DNA from: Fluviicola taffensis DSM 16823
Lineage (GTDB): Bacteria; Bacteroidota; Bacteroidia; Flavobacteriales_D; Crocinitomicaceae
DNA length: 64,000 nucleotides
Reading direction: 5' to 3'
Assembly: GCF_000194605.1 (NCBI RefSeq)
Contig: NC_015321.1
Location: 3,038,001-3,102,000, forward strand
The translations under genes were made by a program, and so were the position numbers. Shown piece after piece: positions 7,682 through 15,417 of this stretch. The notes under the pieces are model-generated. The model made no database searches. It was not told where the DNA came from and saw only the letters and a list, made by a program, of their open reading frames with translations. The first letter of the stretch is position 1; each line of letters starts with the position of its first letter.

Positions 7682-8525
7682 TCATTCTAATGTTTGAATC
7701 CCTGTATAAAAGGATTTAATAACCTTTAAAGCATACTCTATCTCCCAATCTTTCTTCGTTGCCCAATCCCGAGCGATTATAGATTGAAATTCACTTTTTA
7801 AATTTTGTTCAAGAACGTTAATGATTCTGCTTTCTAAGACTTCTGACTTAGCGAGTATTTTCCGTGCTTTTCTACCCAGTACTTCTGCTGAAATAAGAAT
7901 TTGATCAAACTCATCTTCACCAAAAATATCATGGTGATATTCAACAATTTCATCAAAGTTATGATCAAAATAATGGTCTATAATTCGAAGGATATCTGAC
8001 AAATCATTTTCTCGTTCTTCTGGACGGTCGCTCCATGCAACTAACTTGAGGATAATCATTCCAGCCAAAGGTGGAATATTGACTATTTTTTCTTCAATTT
8101 CAACCTGCTCCGATTCTTCTAACACCTCTTTGAAACCTAATTAATACATGTAAATCGGAATATCGCTCATTGAATTGTACCGTATCTTGTTCTTCAATTT
8201 CTCCAAATGGAAGGATATCTATAGCTACATTGTACTTCTGCGAGAAAAATGTCCAAGGAGCTTTTACTCTATTGAAACCTTTATTCACTAATGTTTCACT
8301 TAATTTTTCGTATTGCCCCATTGTAGAAATCATAATGGCAAAATCAATGTCTTTAGTACCTCGGTTTGGTTTAATTCCCTTTTTCAGCAATTCCAAGGCT
8401 ATTGCACTAGCTCCGATTAAATAATAAGGAATTTTATGATCAATCATGGTTTCATCAATGATCTCAAATACTTCCTTAAAGTAAGGAATTGCAAGCTCTT
8501 TATAAGATTGGTTCGATGAATTCAT
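7682..8525 (-). pseudogene. AbiEii-like nucleotidyltransferase toxin, frameshifted by a 4-bp duplication
   Basis: Two open frames together make one nucleotidyltransferase. Codons from 8525 give a 141-residue product with GASAIALELL (residues 38-47) and KDIDF (58-62), the core of the AbiEii/DNA polymerase beta-like fold. The second frame (7682-8125) continues with FKEVLEESEQVEIEEKIVNI, NIPPLAGMIILKLVAWSDR and ENDLSDILRII. The break falls after DLHVL at 8138-8145, where TAAT occurs twice in tandem; removing one copy restores DLHVLGFKEVLEES in a single frame. The gene overlaps the upstream AbiEi-type gene by 26 bases, the usual antitoxin-toxin arrangement. The toxin is most likely inactive in this clone unless the repeat slips back. 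Confidence 0.75.
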
Positions 8526-9465
8526 TGTATATTTTTTCTGCTGTTTCTTTATTTCTTTTGCCTCCTGTGAGCATCAACTCCGTATAAATCAAAATCGGTG
8601 GAGCTGTATTGTTTTCTGGTTTCCAGAAAATTTCCAGAACTTCCAGTTCTCCATCATTTTTTGGAATGCAATGATAATTTTTTATCAAATCGCTTTGTTT
8701 TTCATCCGTGTAAAGAATGAAATGCTCAGGACGTAGATAATTTGTCAATAAATCCGCTGCGGGTTCTCCCCCCCAGACAGTGTGCTGATTATCTAAGTGA
8801 ATGGTTTGCCAATCTTGTTTTAAAGTGTATTTTCCTTTTAGCAATTTAGGACGTAATTCTGTAGCGTATTCGTTTATCCAACGATCTAACAGCTCTTTTC
8901 TGTTCTCCCATACATATTGTTGTTTGTTCAATGGAATTAAATACCCAGTCTCTTTTAATCCATCGATAACTTGTGGAATATTTCCCAAACCAACACCTAC
9001 TATTTCTGCAATTTCTCGTTGCGTATGATTAATGAGATTTTTGTCGTTTAACAAATGAAAGAGTACTTTCAGTCCTGTTTTGGTAAATGCTCGATTTGCG
9101 GTTTCTTTTCTTATTACTTGTGCCTTATTTGTATCTATGAAGTAATAAACACCTTCCCGCTTTAAAAAGATATTGCCATTCGTCTCTAAATAGGCGATTC
9201 CTTTTAGTCGAAGCTCCTCCTTAATCCTGGGGAAAATGTGTTCGGCAATGACCATCAAATTTTCGTAACGCATGTGATATGCTTCCAATTGATGTAATTG
9301 ATGCTGACGGAGTTCTCTCTTTACTTCTAATACATAAGTAAATTGAATGTCATCTAGGTTCAATTGTAGAATTCCATCTAGTGTATCATTCTGCTGAAAA
9401 AAACCTTTTATACCTGTATTACGGTATAAATTTTCAAGAGCCTTATGTATGATTTCCTCTTCCAT
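8500..9465 (-). CDS. Type IV toxin-antitoxin system AbiEi family antitoxin
   Basis: A 321-residue protein beginning MEEEIIHKALENLYRNTGI. This start is preferred because the longer frame to 9570 would run into the tRNA gene. A first domain (about residues 1-125) carries VLEVKRELRQHQLHQLEAY and resembles the restriction-endonuclease-like helper region seen in Bacteroidota AbiEi proteins. A winged-helix segment follows (FTKTGLKVLFHLL, TQREIAEIVGVGLGNIPQVI). The C-terminal part has HTVWGGEPAADLLTNYLRP and PILIYTELMLTGGKRNKETA, typical of AbiEi. These proteins repress their own promoter and neutralise the nucleotidyltransferase toxin. A nested palindrome lies exactly at its start codon. Confidence 0.85.
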   Translation of the reverse strand: MEEEIIHKALENLYRNTGIKGFFQQNDTLDGILQLNLDDIQFTYVLEVKRELRQHQLHQLEAYHMRYENLMVIAEHIFPRIKEELRLKGIAYLETNGNIFLKREGVYYFIDTNKAQVIRKETANRAFTKTGLKVLFHLLNDKNLINHTQREIAEIVGVGLGNIPQVIDGLKETGYLIPLNKQQYVWENRKELLDRWINEYATELRPKLLKGKYTLKQDWQTIHLDNQHTVWGGEPAADLLTNYLRPEHFILYTDEKQSDLIKNYHCIPKNDGELEVLEIFWKPENNTAPPILIYTELMLTGGKRNKETAEKIYNEFIEPIL

Positions 9466-9516
9466 GTTCACAAATATACAACGTTCACGTAACGTGAACA
9501 AATAAAATTTGTGAAC
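9466..9516. promoter_or_regulatory. Nested palindromic operator of the abiE operon
   Basis: Two inverted repeats share the same centre at 9491. The inner arms are GTTCACGT (9483-9490) and ACGTGAAC (9492-9499). The outer arms are GTTCACAAAT (9466-9475) and ATTTGTGAAC (9507-9516). The left outer arm touches the start codon of the antitoxin gene. AbiEi proteins are known to bind inverted repeats in their own promoter, so this is a strong candidate autoregulatory site. Confidence 0.7.
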
Positions 9517-9532
9517 AAAATTGTAGTAATGA

Positions 9533-9562
9533 AAAAAAGGCTCACATTTCTGTAAGCCTTTT
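9533..9562 (-). terminator. Intrinsic terminator of tRNA-Leu
   Basis: On the minus strand AAGGCTTACA and TGTGAGCCTT pair around TTTC-type loop bases and are followed by a run of T. It starts directly after the tRNA 3' end. Confidence 0.7.
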
Positions 9563-9563
9563 G

Positions 9564-9645
9564 TGCGCACGACTGGATTCGAACCAGCACACCTAATGGC
9601 ACCACCCCCTCAAGATGGCATGTCTACCAATTTCACCACGTGCGC
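9564..9645 (-). tRNA. tRNA-Leu (anticodon GAG)
   Basis: Read on the minus strand, the acceptor arms GCGCACG and CGTGCGC pair perfectly, with discriminator A. The D arm contains GGTGAAATTGGTAGACATGC. The anticodon stem CCATC/GGTGG encloses the loop TTGAGGG with anticodon GAG. The variable arm is long, as expected for leucine, and the T arm is CTGGTTCGAATCCAG. CCA is not encoded. Two truncated copies of its 5' part follow at higher coordinates. Confidence 0.93.
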
Positions 9646-9772
9646 AGTGTTTTTTTATTCATTTTCGCATGTCTACCATCCCGATAGCTATCGGGATCAC
9701 CCCGTGCGCAGTGTTTTTATTCATTTTCGCATGTCTGCCATCCCGATAGCTATCGGGATCACCCCGTGCGCA
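9646..9772 (-). repeat. Two tandem truncated tRNA-Leu 5' copies, each with an inserted palindrome
   Basis: On the minus strand each unit contains GCGCACGGGGTGA, then the palindrome ATCCCGATAGCTATCGGGAT (9678-9697 and 9740-9759), then GGTAGACATGC or GGCAGACATGC, and then GAAAATGAATAAAAA up to the next GCGCAC. The unit repeats with spacings of 62 and 64 bases (GTGCGCA at 9640, 9704 and 9766). The tRNA sequence stops after the D arm, so no anticodon or T arm exists and these are not functional tRNAs. Confidence 0.8.
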
Positions 9773-9828
9773 GTATTTTTGCGTTAAATCGCTTGCGAAT
9801 ATAGCACTTTTTCAGCTTCGCAAAACGA

Positions 9829-10440
9829 CTACTTGATCCTCAAATCCAAAATCTTTTCTGCACCAATAAATGCTTCTAATTGATCTCCAATTGCAACAGG
9901 GCCAACCCCAGCTGGTGTTCCGGTGAAGATTAAATCGCCTGTTTTGAGTGTAATGTATTGAGAAACAAATGCAATGATTTGATCAATAGAGAAAATCATG
10001 TCTGCCGTATGACCTTTTTGAACCGTTTCACCATTTTTGGTTAAGCTGAAATGTAAATCGGATAAATTCAGCGTATTGACAGGTACGAAATGCGTTCCCA
10101 TGGGTGCACTATTGTCGAAGGCTTTTGCTTTTTCCCACGGAAGACTTTTCGCTTTGCATTGTTCCTGTAAATCGCGGGCTGTGAAGTCGATTCCCAATGA
10201 GATTTCGTCGTAGTAATCTTTGGCAAATTTCTCTTGGATGTTTTTTCCCACTTTTTTGATTTTCACGACAACTTCACATTCGTAGTGTAAATCTTTCGTG
10301 AAATCAGGAATGTAAAAGTCGCTTCCTGCGGGTAGGAGAGCAGTATCTGGTTTCATAAAGAAAACAGGCTCCGTTGGGAGCGGATTATTCAATTCCTTCG
10401 CATGGTCGGCGTAATTTCTACCGATACAAATGATTTTCAT
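9829..10440 (-). CDS. Fumarylacetoacetate hydrolase (FAH) family protein
   Basis: A 203-residue single-domain member of the FAH family. It begins KIICIGRNYADHAKELNNP, then PVFFMKPDTALL, HYECEVVVKI (the E-x-E metal ligands), GIDFTARDLQ and GDLIFTGTPAGVGPV, all family signatures. Small FAH proteins such as YcgM hydrolyse acylpyruvates or decarboxylate oxaloacetate; the substrate here cannot be told from sequence. A perfect 8-bp tandem repeat lies 17 bases before the start codon, which could make its expression variable. Confidence 0.88.
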   Translation of the reverse strand: MKIICIGRNYADHAKELNNPLPTEPVFFMKPDTALLPAGSDFYIPDFTKDLHYECEVVVKIKKVGKNIQEKFAKDYYDEISLGIDFTARDLQEQCKAKSLPWEKAKAFDNSAPMGTHFVPVNTLNLSDLHFSLTKNGETVQKGHTADMIFSIDQIIAFVSQYITLKTGDLIFTGTPAGVGPVAIGDQLEAFIGAEKILDLRIK

Positions 10441-10456
10441 TTTTTTAAATTTTATC

Positions 10457-10504
10457 GTTCAAATGTTCAAATGTTCAAATGTTCAAATGTTCAAATGTTC
10501 AAAT
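10457..10504. repeat. Octanucleotide tandem repeat (6 x GTTCAAAT) upstream of the FAH gene
   Basis: Six perfect head-to-tail copies of GTTCAAAT fill the promoter-side region of the FAH gene, between it and the exonuclease gene. The copy number of such simple repeats can change by slippage and alter promoter spacing. Whether a promoter uses it is not visible. Confidence 0.9.
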
Positions 10505-10617
10505 ACTACTCTTTTAGAGCTTTGAACAAACTTGATAATTAATCATTAATTCATTGATAATTCACCTTCCCAATTCTCCATTTTCAATTGAACTCTTTTG
10601 AACCTCTTGAACTTTTT

Positions 10618-11472
10618 CTACTTCTTGAACTTATTCTGCAACGCCGCCAATTTATCCTCGATACTCAAATTCGAGTTTTCATCTTCGCGCTTCTCTTTTC
10701 GTTTTTGCTTGATGCGTTCCATTTCTTCACGCAACAACTGTTTGGTATAAAGCGGGAAATCAGCATCCATCATCCAGCCAAAATAACCTGGTTCTGATTC
10801 TGCGACATCTGCAACTGTTTTCCCCTTGTGTTTTCCAAAGTTATAGGTCACCTGACCGTCTTTTGTTTTACCCAATCTTCCAGCAAAGTCATGCCATTCT
10901 TGGTTTCCTTGACGGGAAAAATCTGCTAGTTCAGGGATTGACTTCGCCAAATCGGGATAACGTTCCAATTGCGCTTTAAATACGTCTAGTGTTACTTTCG
11001 TATCGTACAACGCATTGTGCGCATTCTCCATCGGTTCTTTGCAGTAGAACTGATATGCTGCAGCCAAGGTGCGTTGTTCCATCTTGTGAAAGATGTTTTG
11101 TACGTCTATGAATTTTCGATCGTTGATTTTGAAAGAGTGACTGATTCGCAAGAATTCTTCTGCTAAAACGGGAATGTCAAACTTATTGGAATTGTATCCT
11201 CCCAAATCGGCATCGCCAATAAATGCTGCTATTTCGTCTGCTAATTGCTCAAAAGTGGGCTCAGTAGCAACCATCTCATCCGTAATTCCAGTTATTTCAG
11301 CAGATTCTTTTGAGATTGGAATAGTGGGGTTGACGCGTTTACAATACTCACTCTGTTCTCCTGTTGGAGTGGTCTTAATTAAAGCAATTTCTATAATTCG
11401 ATCCTTAGCTACGTCTAATCCAGTAGTTTCTAGATCTAACATGACAAAATTTCGGGTGAGTGATAAATTCAT
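10618..11472 (-). CDS. DEDDh 3'-5' exonuclease (DnaQ/epsilon-like)
   Basis: A 284-residue protein; the ATG at 11472 is chosen over one two codons upstream. The exonuclease domain fills residues 8-175: Exo I VMLDLETTGLD (Asp13, Glu15), Exo II GGYNSNKFDIPVL and Exo III HNALYDTKVT with the conserved His and Asp. The C-terminal part contains YNFGKHKGKTVADVAESEPGY, a motif found in a subset of exonucleases of Bacteroidota, then a Lys/Glu-rich tail. It probably acts in proofreading or DNA repair rather than as the main polymerase III epsilon subunit. It is transcribed away from a strong palindromic terminator. Confidence 0.85.
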   Translation of the reverse strand: MNLSLTRNFVMLDLETTGLDVAKDRIIEIALIKTTPTGEQSEYCKRVNPTIPISKESAEITGITDEMVATEPTFEQLADEIAAFIGDADLGGYNSNKFDIPVLAEEFLRISHSFKINDRKFIDVQNIFHKMEQRTLAAAYQFYCKEPMENAHNALYDTKVTLDVFKAQLERYPDLAKSIPELADFSRQGNQEWHDFAGRLGKTKDGQVTYNFGKHKGKTVADVAESEPGYFGWMMDADFPLYTKQLLREEMERIKQKRKEKREDENSNLSIEDKLAALQNKFKK

Positions 11473-11499
11473 ATACAAAGTTATCCTTCAAAGATGCGG

Positions 11500-11539
11500 A
11501 AAAAAGTCGGGGCGGAAAATTTTCCGCCCCGACTTTTTT
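11500..11539. terminator. Perfect 40-bp palindromic terminator
   Basis: AAAAAAGTCGGGGCGGAAAA and its exact reverse complement meet without a loop, giving a GC-rich stem flanked by A and T runs, so it could terminate on both strands. It follows the OmpA-family gene that ends at 11569. Confidence 0.85.
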
Positions 11540-11568
11540 AATTAATAATTTTCAGTTGATATTTCGAA

Positions 11569-13908
11569 TCATTTTACAATGATAAACTCTGTTCTACGAT
11601 TCAACTGATGTCCTTTTTCTTTTTCATCCCATTTAGGCATGTTATTGATTTGTTCATCAGATACTTTGAGTTTCGTTTCACCATATCCTTTTCCAGTAAT
11701 TCGTCCTGCAGCAATTCCTTTGGAAACAATGTAACGAGCAGAAGCTTTGGCACGTTGATCGGATAATTTGATGTTGTAATCATCTTTACCACGACTATCC
11801 GTATGCGATCCCAACTCAATTTTGATGTTTGGATTTTTCTTCATGATTTCAACAATCTTATCCAATTCTTTCGCAGCATCTGGGCGGATATCCCATTTGT
11901 TGTAATCGAAATAGATTGGATTTACGTTCAAACCTATGTCTGTTCCCGCTTCATTTTTAGCCAATGAGCGGTCAATTCGAATTTCAGAGTTGTCTCCCAA
12001 TGTCATCGGAACATCATATGTCATCGTGATATATCCAGTTTTTTCCAACGTCAATGCAAATTCAACATTGTCTCCTTTTTTCATTCCTCCAAGTGTATCC
12101 GTTTTGTATGATCCAGCTGTATTCGTAGGAAGTTGGTACAATTTCTCACCTGTTTTCTTGTTGATCAAATTGATAGAAACTCCCGCTAATTTTGCATTTG
12201 TTTTGCTATCAGTGATTGTTCCAACAATGTAGTAAGGCTTCACTATCATTTGCTTGTCGATGTCTAACCAAAATTCTCGGTAAACTTCTGAGTATTCTTT
12301 TGTACAGTCTGTTTTGAATTTCTCACTATAGAAATTTTTCTTTCCATTTTTCTCGTAAGAGAATGTGATTTCATATTCTTTACAAGGTTCTAATGAATTC
12401 ATCAACACACCATCACGAATACGCGGGAATAATTTACGGTCATAAGGATTTTGGCAATCCACACATTTTAGATTTACATATACATCGTCAGGTAACGGCT
12501 TTCCACCGATCACATTGATTTGACCTTTGAATACAGCGATGTTTTTAACTCCTAAGTAGTTGTTTTTGATTTCGTAGATGTCTTTTTCTCCTTTTCCATC
12601 TACACGGATAGAGGTTAAATAACCAGTTAAACCATCGGTGGTTGTGGTATAGAACAAATCATCACATGTGGAATTGATTGGTGAACCTAAATTCATTGCA
12701 GGTCCCCATTGTCCTTTGGAATCTAATTTAGACATGAAAATGTCAAAACCTCCCATACTTTTATTTCCATTACTCGAAAAGTAAAGCGTTCCATTATCGA
12801 TAGAAACGAAAGGAGATTCATCATCCATTGGTCCGTTGATATTTGGTCCAGCATTCACTGGATTTCCCCAAGTACTGTCTTTTTGTTTCAAGCAGTAATA
12901 AATATCACGGCCACCCATTCCTCCTTTTCGGTTGGAAACGAAGTAAAGCATTTGACCATCAGGACTCACCGTTACGTGTGTTTCCCAATCATTGGTATTG
13001 ATTTTTTTATCGTCTAAATGAGTTACTTTCTGAAACTTATTAGTAGAGAAATCGGAATAAAAAATATCTCCATTTCCTTTGGTATCTTGATACACGTAAA
13101 CACGGCGTTCATCTGGACTAACTGCTAGCGTTGCTTCATTTTGCAAAGGATCACAAAATTCCAATTTTACTGGTTGCATCCAAGTTGAATCGAAGTCGCG
13201 GTAAGAAACGTAGATGTCTTCAGGATACAAATTATATCTTGAATCTAATCCTTTATCAGAGGCTCCATTTGCCCATTTTCTGCGCGATGTGTAATACAAG
13301 GCCGAACCGTCCAAAGAGATTACTGGAGAGAATTCTGGATTTTCAGTATTCACAGCACTTCCGATGTTTTTCAGATACACATTTTTAGGAGATGCAAATT
13401 CTGTTCGTGCAACTTTACATTGTTCTAAATACAATTTTGCGAAAAACACGTTATTGGATTTAGCAATGGAGCTTTCCAGAAATTTGTTGTAAAACTCTTC
13501 AGCTTTATTGATGTTTCCGGCTGCATGATAACATTTTCCCAATTCAAAAAATGCATCCACAGGAGCTGCCAATTCTTTCGTGTTGAAAGGATCATACTTT
13601 TTGTCCGTTTTGAGAACAGCTTTCTCCAAATAAGGCATTGCTTTGACAAAATCGGTAGACATTTCAAAGTAGATAAATCCTCTACGATAATTGTAGTTTG
13701 AGCTAGCTGGATTCATTTGGAGGAGTTTATCTACAAGCTGTCCGGCCTGATAGAGATATCCTTCTTGAATCATGATAGAGCTTTCCATGACAAGTTCTGA
13801 TTCAGAACCTTTATTGATCAATTCACTCACACGATTTTCATCGTATTGAGAGAAAGATAAGAATGGAAATAGAAAAATAAGTACTGTAGTAGATTTACAA
13901 AGTTTCAT
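11569..13908 (-). CDS. OmpA family protein with TPR and WD40-like PD40 repeats
   Basis: A 779-residue envelope protein. The ATG at 13908 gives a clear signal peptide (MKLCKSTTVLIFLFPFLSFS), so the longer frame to 13965 is not used. TPR-like helices fill residues 20-150. PD40 beta-propeller repeats follow (LYYTSRRKWANG, LYFVSNRKGGMGGRDIYYC, LYFSSNGNKSMGGFDIFMS). A carboxypeptidase-like domain and then the OmpA domain close the protein (IYFDYNKWDIRPDAAKELDK, LGSHTDSRGKDDYN, LSDQRAKASARYIV). This architecture is common in Bacteroidota, including proteins linked to gliding and T9SS (SprE/PorE-like). The OmpA domain should bind peptidoglycan. Confidence 0.88.
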   Translation of the reverse strand: MKLCKSTTVLIFLFPFLSFSQYDENRVSELINKGSESELVMESSIMIQEGYLYQAGQLVDKLLQMNPASSNYNYRRGFIYFEMSTDFVKAMPYLEKAVLKTDKKYDPFNTKELAAPVDAFFELGKCYHAAGNINKAEEFYNKFLESSIAKSNNVFFAKLYLEQCKVARTEFASPKNVYLKNIGSAVNTENPEFSPVISLDGSALYYTSRRKWANGASDKGLDSRYNLYPEDIYVSYRDFDSTWMQPVKLEFCDPLQNEATLAVSPDERRVYVYQDTKGNGDIFYSDFSTNKFQKVTHLDDKKINTNDWETHVTVSPDGQMLYFVSNRKGGMGGRDIYYCLKQKDSTWGNPVNAGPNINGPMDDESPFVSIDNGTLYFSSNGNKSMGGFDIFMSKLDSKGQWGPAMNLGSPINSTCDDLFYTTTTDGLTGYLTSIRVDGKGEKDIYEIKNNYLGVKNIAVFKGQINVIGGKPLPDDVYVNLKCVDCQNPYDRKLFPRIRDGVLMNSLEPCKEYEITFSYEKNGKKNFYSEKFKTDCTKEYSEVYREFWLDIDKQMIVKPYYIVGTITDSKTNAKLAGVSINLINKKTGEKLYQLPTNTAGSYKTDTLGGMKKGDNVEFALTLEKTGYITMTYDVPMTLGDNSEIRIDRSLAKNEAGTDIGLNVNPIYFDYNKWDIRPDAAKELDKIVEIMKKNPNIKIELGSHTDSRGKDDYNIKLSDQRAKASARYIVSKGIAAGRITGKGYGETKLKVSDEQINNMPKWDEKEKGHQLNRRTEFIIVK

Positions 13909-13923
13909 TACGCAATAATTAAA

Positions 13924-13957
13924 AAGACCCACTTCTATTAGTTTAGTAGTGGGTCTT
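13924..13957 (-). terminator. Intrinsic terminator after the E2 gene
   Basis: AAGACCCACT (13924-13933) and AGTGGGTCTT (13948-13957) pair. On the minus strand the stem is followed by TTTTTAATT. It lies 37 bases past the E2 stop codon and just before the start of the OmpA-family gene. Confidence 0.8.
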
Positions 13958-13993
13958 ACGATCATTTTATTTTTTAGTTACAAATGTCAAATT

Positions 13994-15346
13994 TTAGAGT
14001 TCTCTATTGACATCAAACTGCTCTAAATAGTCAGCAACTCTTCTTACAAACATTCCTCCCAATGATCCATCAACCACTCGGTGGTCATAGGAGTGGGACA
14101 AGAACATTTTGTGACGAATACCGATAAAATCTCCTTCAGGTGTTTCAATAACTGCTGGTAATTTACGAATCGCACCTAATGCAAGAATCGCAACTTGTGG
14201 TTGGTTGATAATAGGAGTTCCCATTACGTTTCCAAATGTTCCAACGTTTGTTACTGTATATGTTCCACCTTGAATATCTTCTGGTTTCAATTTGTTATCG
14301 CGTGCAGCCCTTGCTAATTGGTTGACCGACTTTGCAATACCTGTTAAGTTCAAACGATCAGCGTTCTTAATAACTGGAACAATTAAGTTTCCAGAAGGAA
14401 GTGCAGTTGCCATTCCAATATTGATATCCTTGCGTTTGATGATTTGATTTCCGGATAAAGAAACGTTGATCATTGGGAAATCTTTGATTGCTTTCACAAT
14501 TGCTTCCATGAAAATAGGAGTGAACGTTAGGTTTTCACCTTCGCGTTTTTCAAAATCCTTTTTCATTTTATTTCTCCACATAACGATATTTGTAACGTCA
14601 GCCTCAACGAATGAAGTAACGTGAGGGGAAACATGCTTAGACATCACCATGTGCTCAGCAATTAGCTTACGCATACGATCCATCTCAATGATTTCATCTC
14701 CAGGCATAGGAACCACAACTGGTTCTTTGATGTTACTCAAGAATGAATTTCCTCCTGAAACAACAGCTGGAGCAGCACCATTTGACGCAGCTGGGGCAGC
14801 AACGCTTACTGGTGGTTGAGCTACAGCAGCAGGAGCTGTTCCTCTTGTATCAATGTATGAAAGAATGTCTTTTTTAGTCACTCTTCCACCCATGCCAGTT
14901 CCGCTAAGTGCATCAATTTCTGACATGGAAATATTTTCTTGTTGTGCGATACTTCGAACAAGCGGAGAAATGAATTTTCCATTTCCACTACTTTTTTCTA
15001 AAGTAACTCCACCATTTGAAACTACTGCTTGAGCAACAGCAACCGTTTCAGCAACAGCCGCTACAGCTGCATTGTCAGCTTTTGGAGCAACAGGTGCAGC
15101 ATCTCCATCAGTAGATATAATCGCAATTACATCACCAACTTGAGCAACTTGATCTTTTTCAAATAATTTTTGAACCAAAACTCCAGCAGCTTCTGATGGT
15201 AATTCGTTATCAACTTTATCCGTTGCAACTTCTACCAAAGGTTCATCCATTTCAACCGTGTCACCAACTTCTTTTAACCAATTGGTAATGGTAGCTTCTG
15301 TAACGCTTTCTCCCATTTTTGGAAGACGAATTTCAATTTGTGCCAT
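13994..15346 (-). CDS. 2-oxo acid dehydrogenase E2 component (dihydrolipoamide acyltransferase)
   Basis: A 450-residue E2 protein. The lipoyl domain covers residues 1-80, with the lipoylated Lys in VEVATDKVDNELPS. An Ala/Pro-rich linker follows, then a peripheral-subunit-binding domain (FISPLVRSIAQQENISMSEI, about residues 125-165), a second Ala/Val-rich linker and the catalytic domain with SYDHRVVDGSLGGMFV holding the active-site His and Asp. One lipoyl domain and this sequence style fit the branched-chain or general E2 type; pyruvate or 2-oxoglutarate specificity cannot be decided. No E1 or E3 gene is adjacent. Confidence 0.9.
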   Translation of the reverse strand: MAQIEIRLPKMGESVTEATITNWLKEVGDTVEMDEPLVEVATDKVDNELPSEAAGVLVQKLFEKDQVAQVGDVIAIISTDGDAAPVAPKADNAAVAAVAETVAVAQAVVSNGGVTLEKSSGNGKFISPLVRSIAQQENISMSEIDALSGTGMGGRVTKKDILSYIDTRGTAPAAVAQPPVSVAAPAASNGAAPAVVSGGNSFLSNIKEPVVVPMPGDEIIEMDRMRKLIAEHMVMSKHVSPHVTSFVEADVTNIVMWRNKMKKDFEKREGENLTFTPIFMEAIVKAIKDFPMINVSLSGNQIIKRKDINIGMATALPSGNLIVPVIKNADRLNLTGIAKSVNQLARAARDNKLKPEDIQGGTYTVTNVGTFGNVMGTPIINQPQVAILALGAIRKLPAVIETPEGDFIGIRHKMFLSHSYDHRVVDGSLGGMFVRRVADYLEQFDVNREL

Positions 15347-15417
15347 ATAACGACTAAGAATTCTCGATTAATTTTGTACAAAAATAACGGAAAAAATAGG
15401 ATTTTCATCACTGGTTT

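Noticed and set aside
9646-9772. Two additional tRNA-Leu genes
   Set aside because: The copies end after the D arm and lack anticodon, variable and T arms.
9563-9787. 74-residue plus-strand open frame
   Set aside because: It is antisense to the tRNA-Leu gene and its tandem copies; its internal repetition follows from the DNA repeats.
10457-10504. CRISPR array
   Set aside because: The repeat is a perfect 8-bp array without spacers, so it is a simple tandem repeat.
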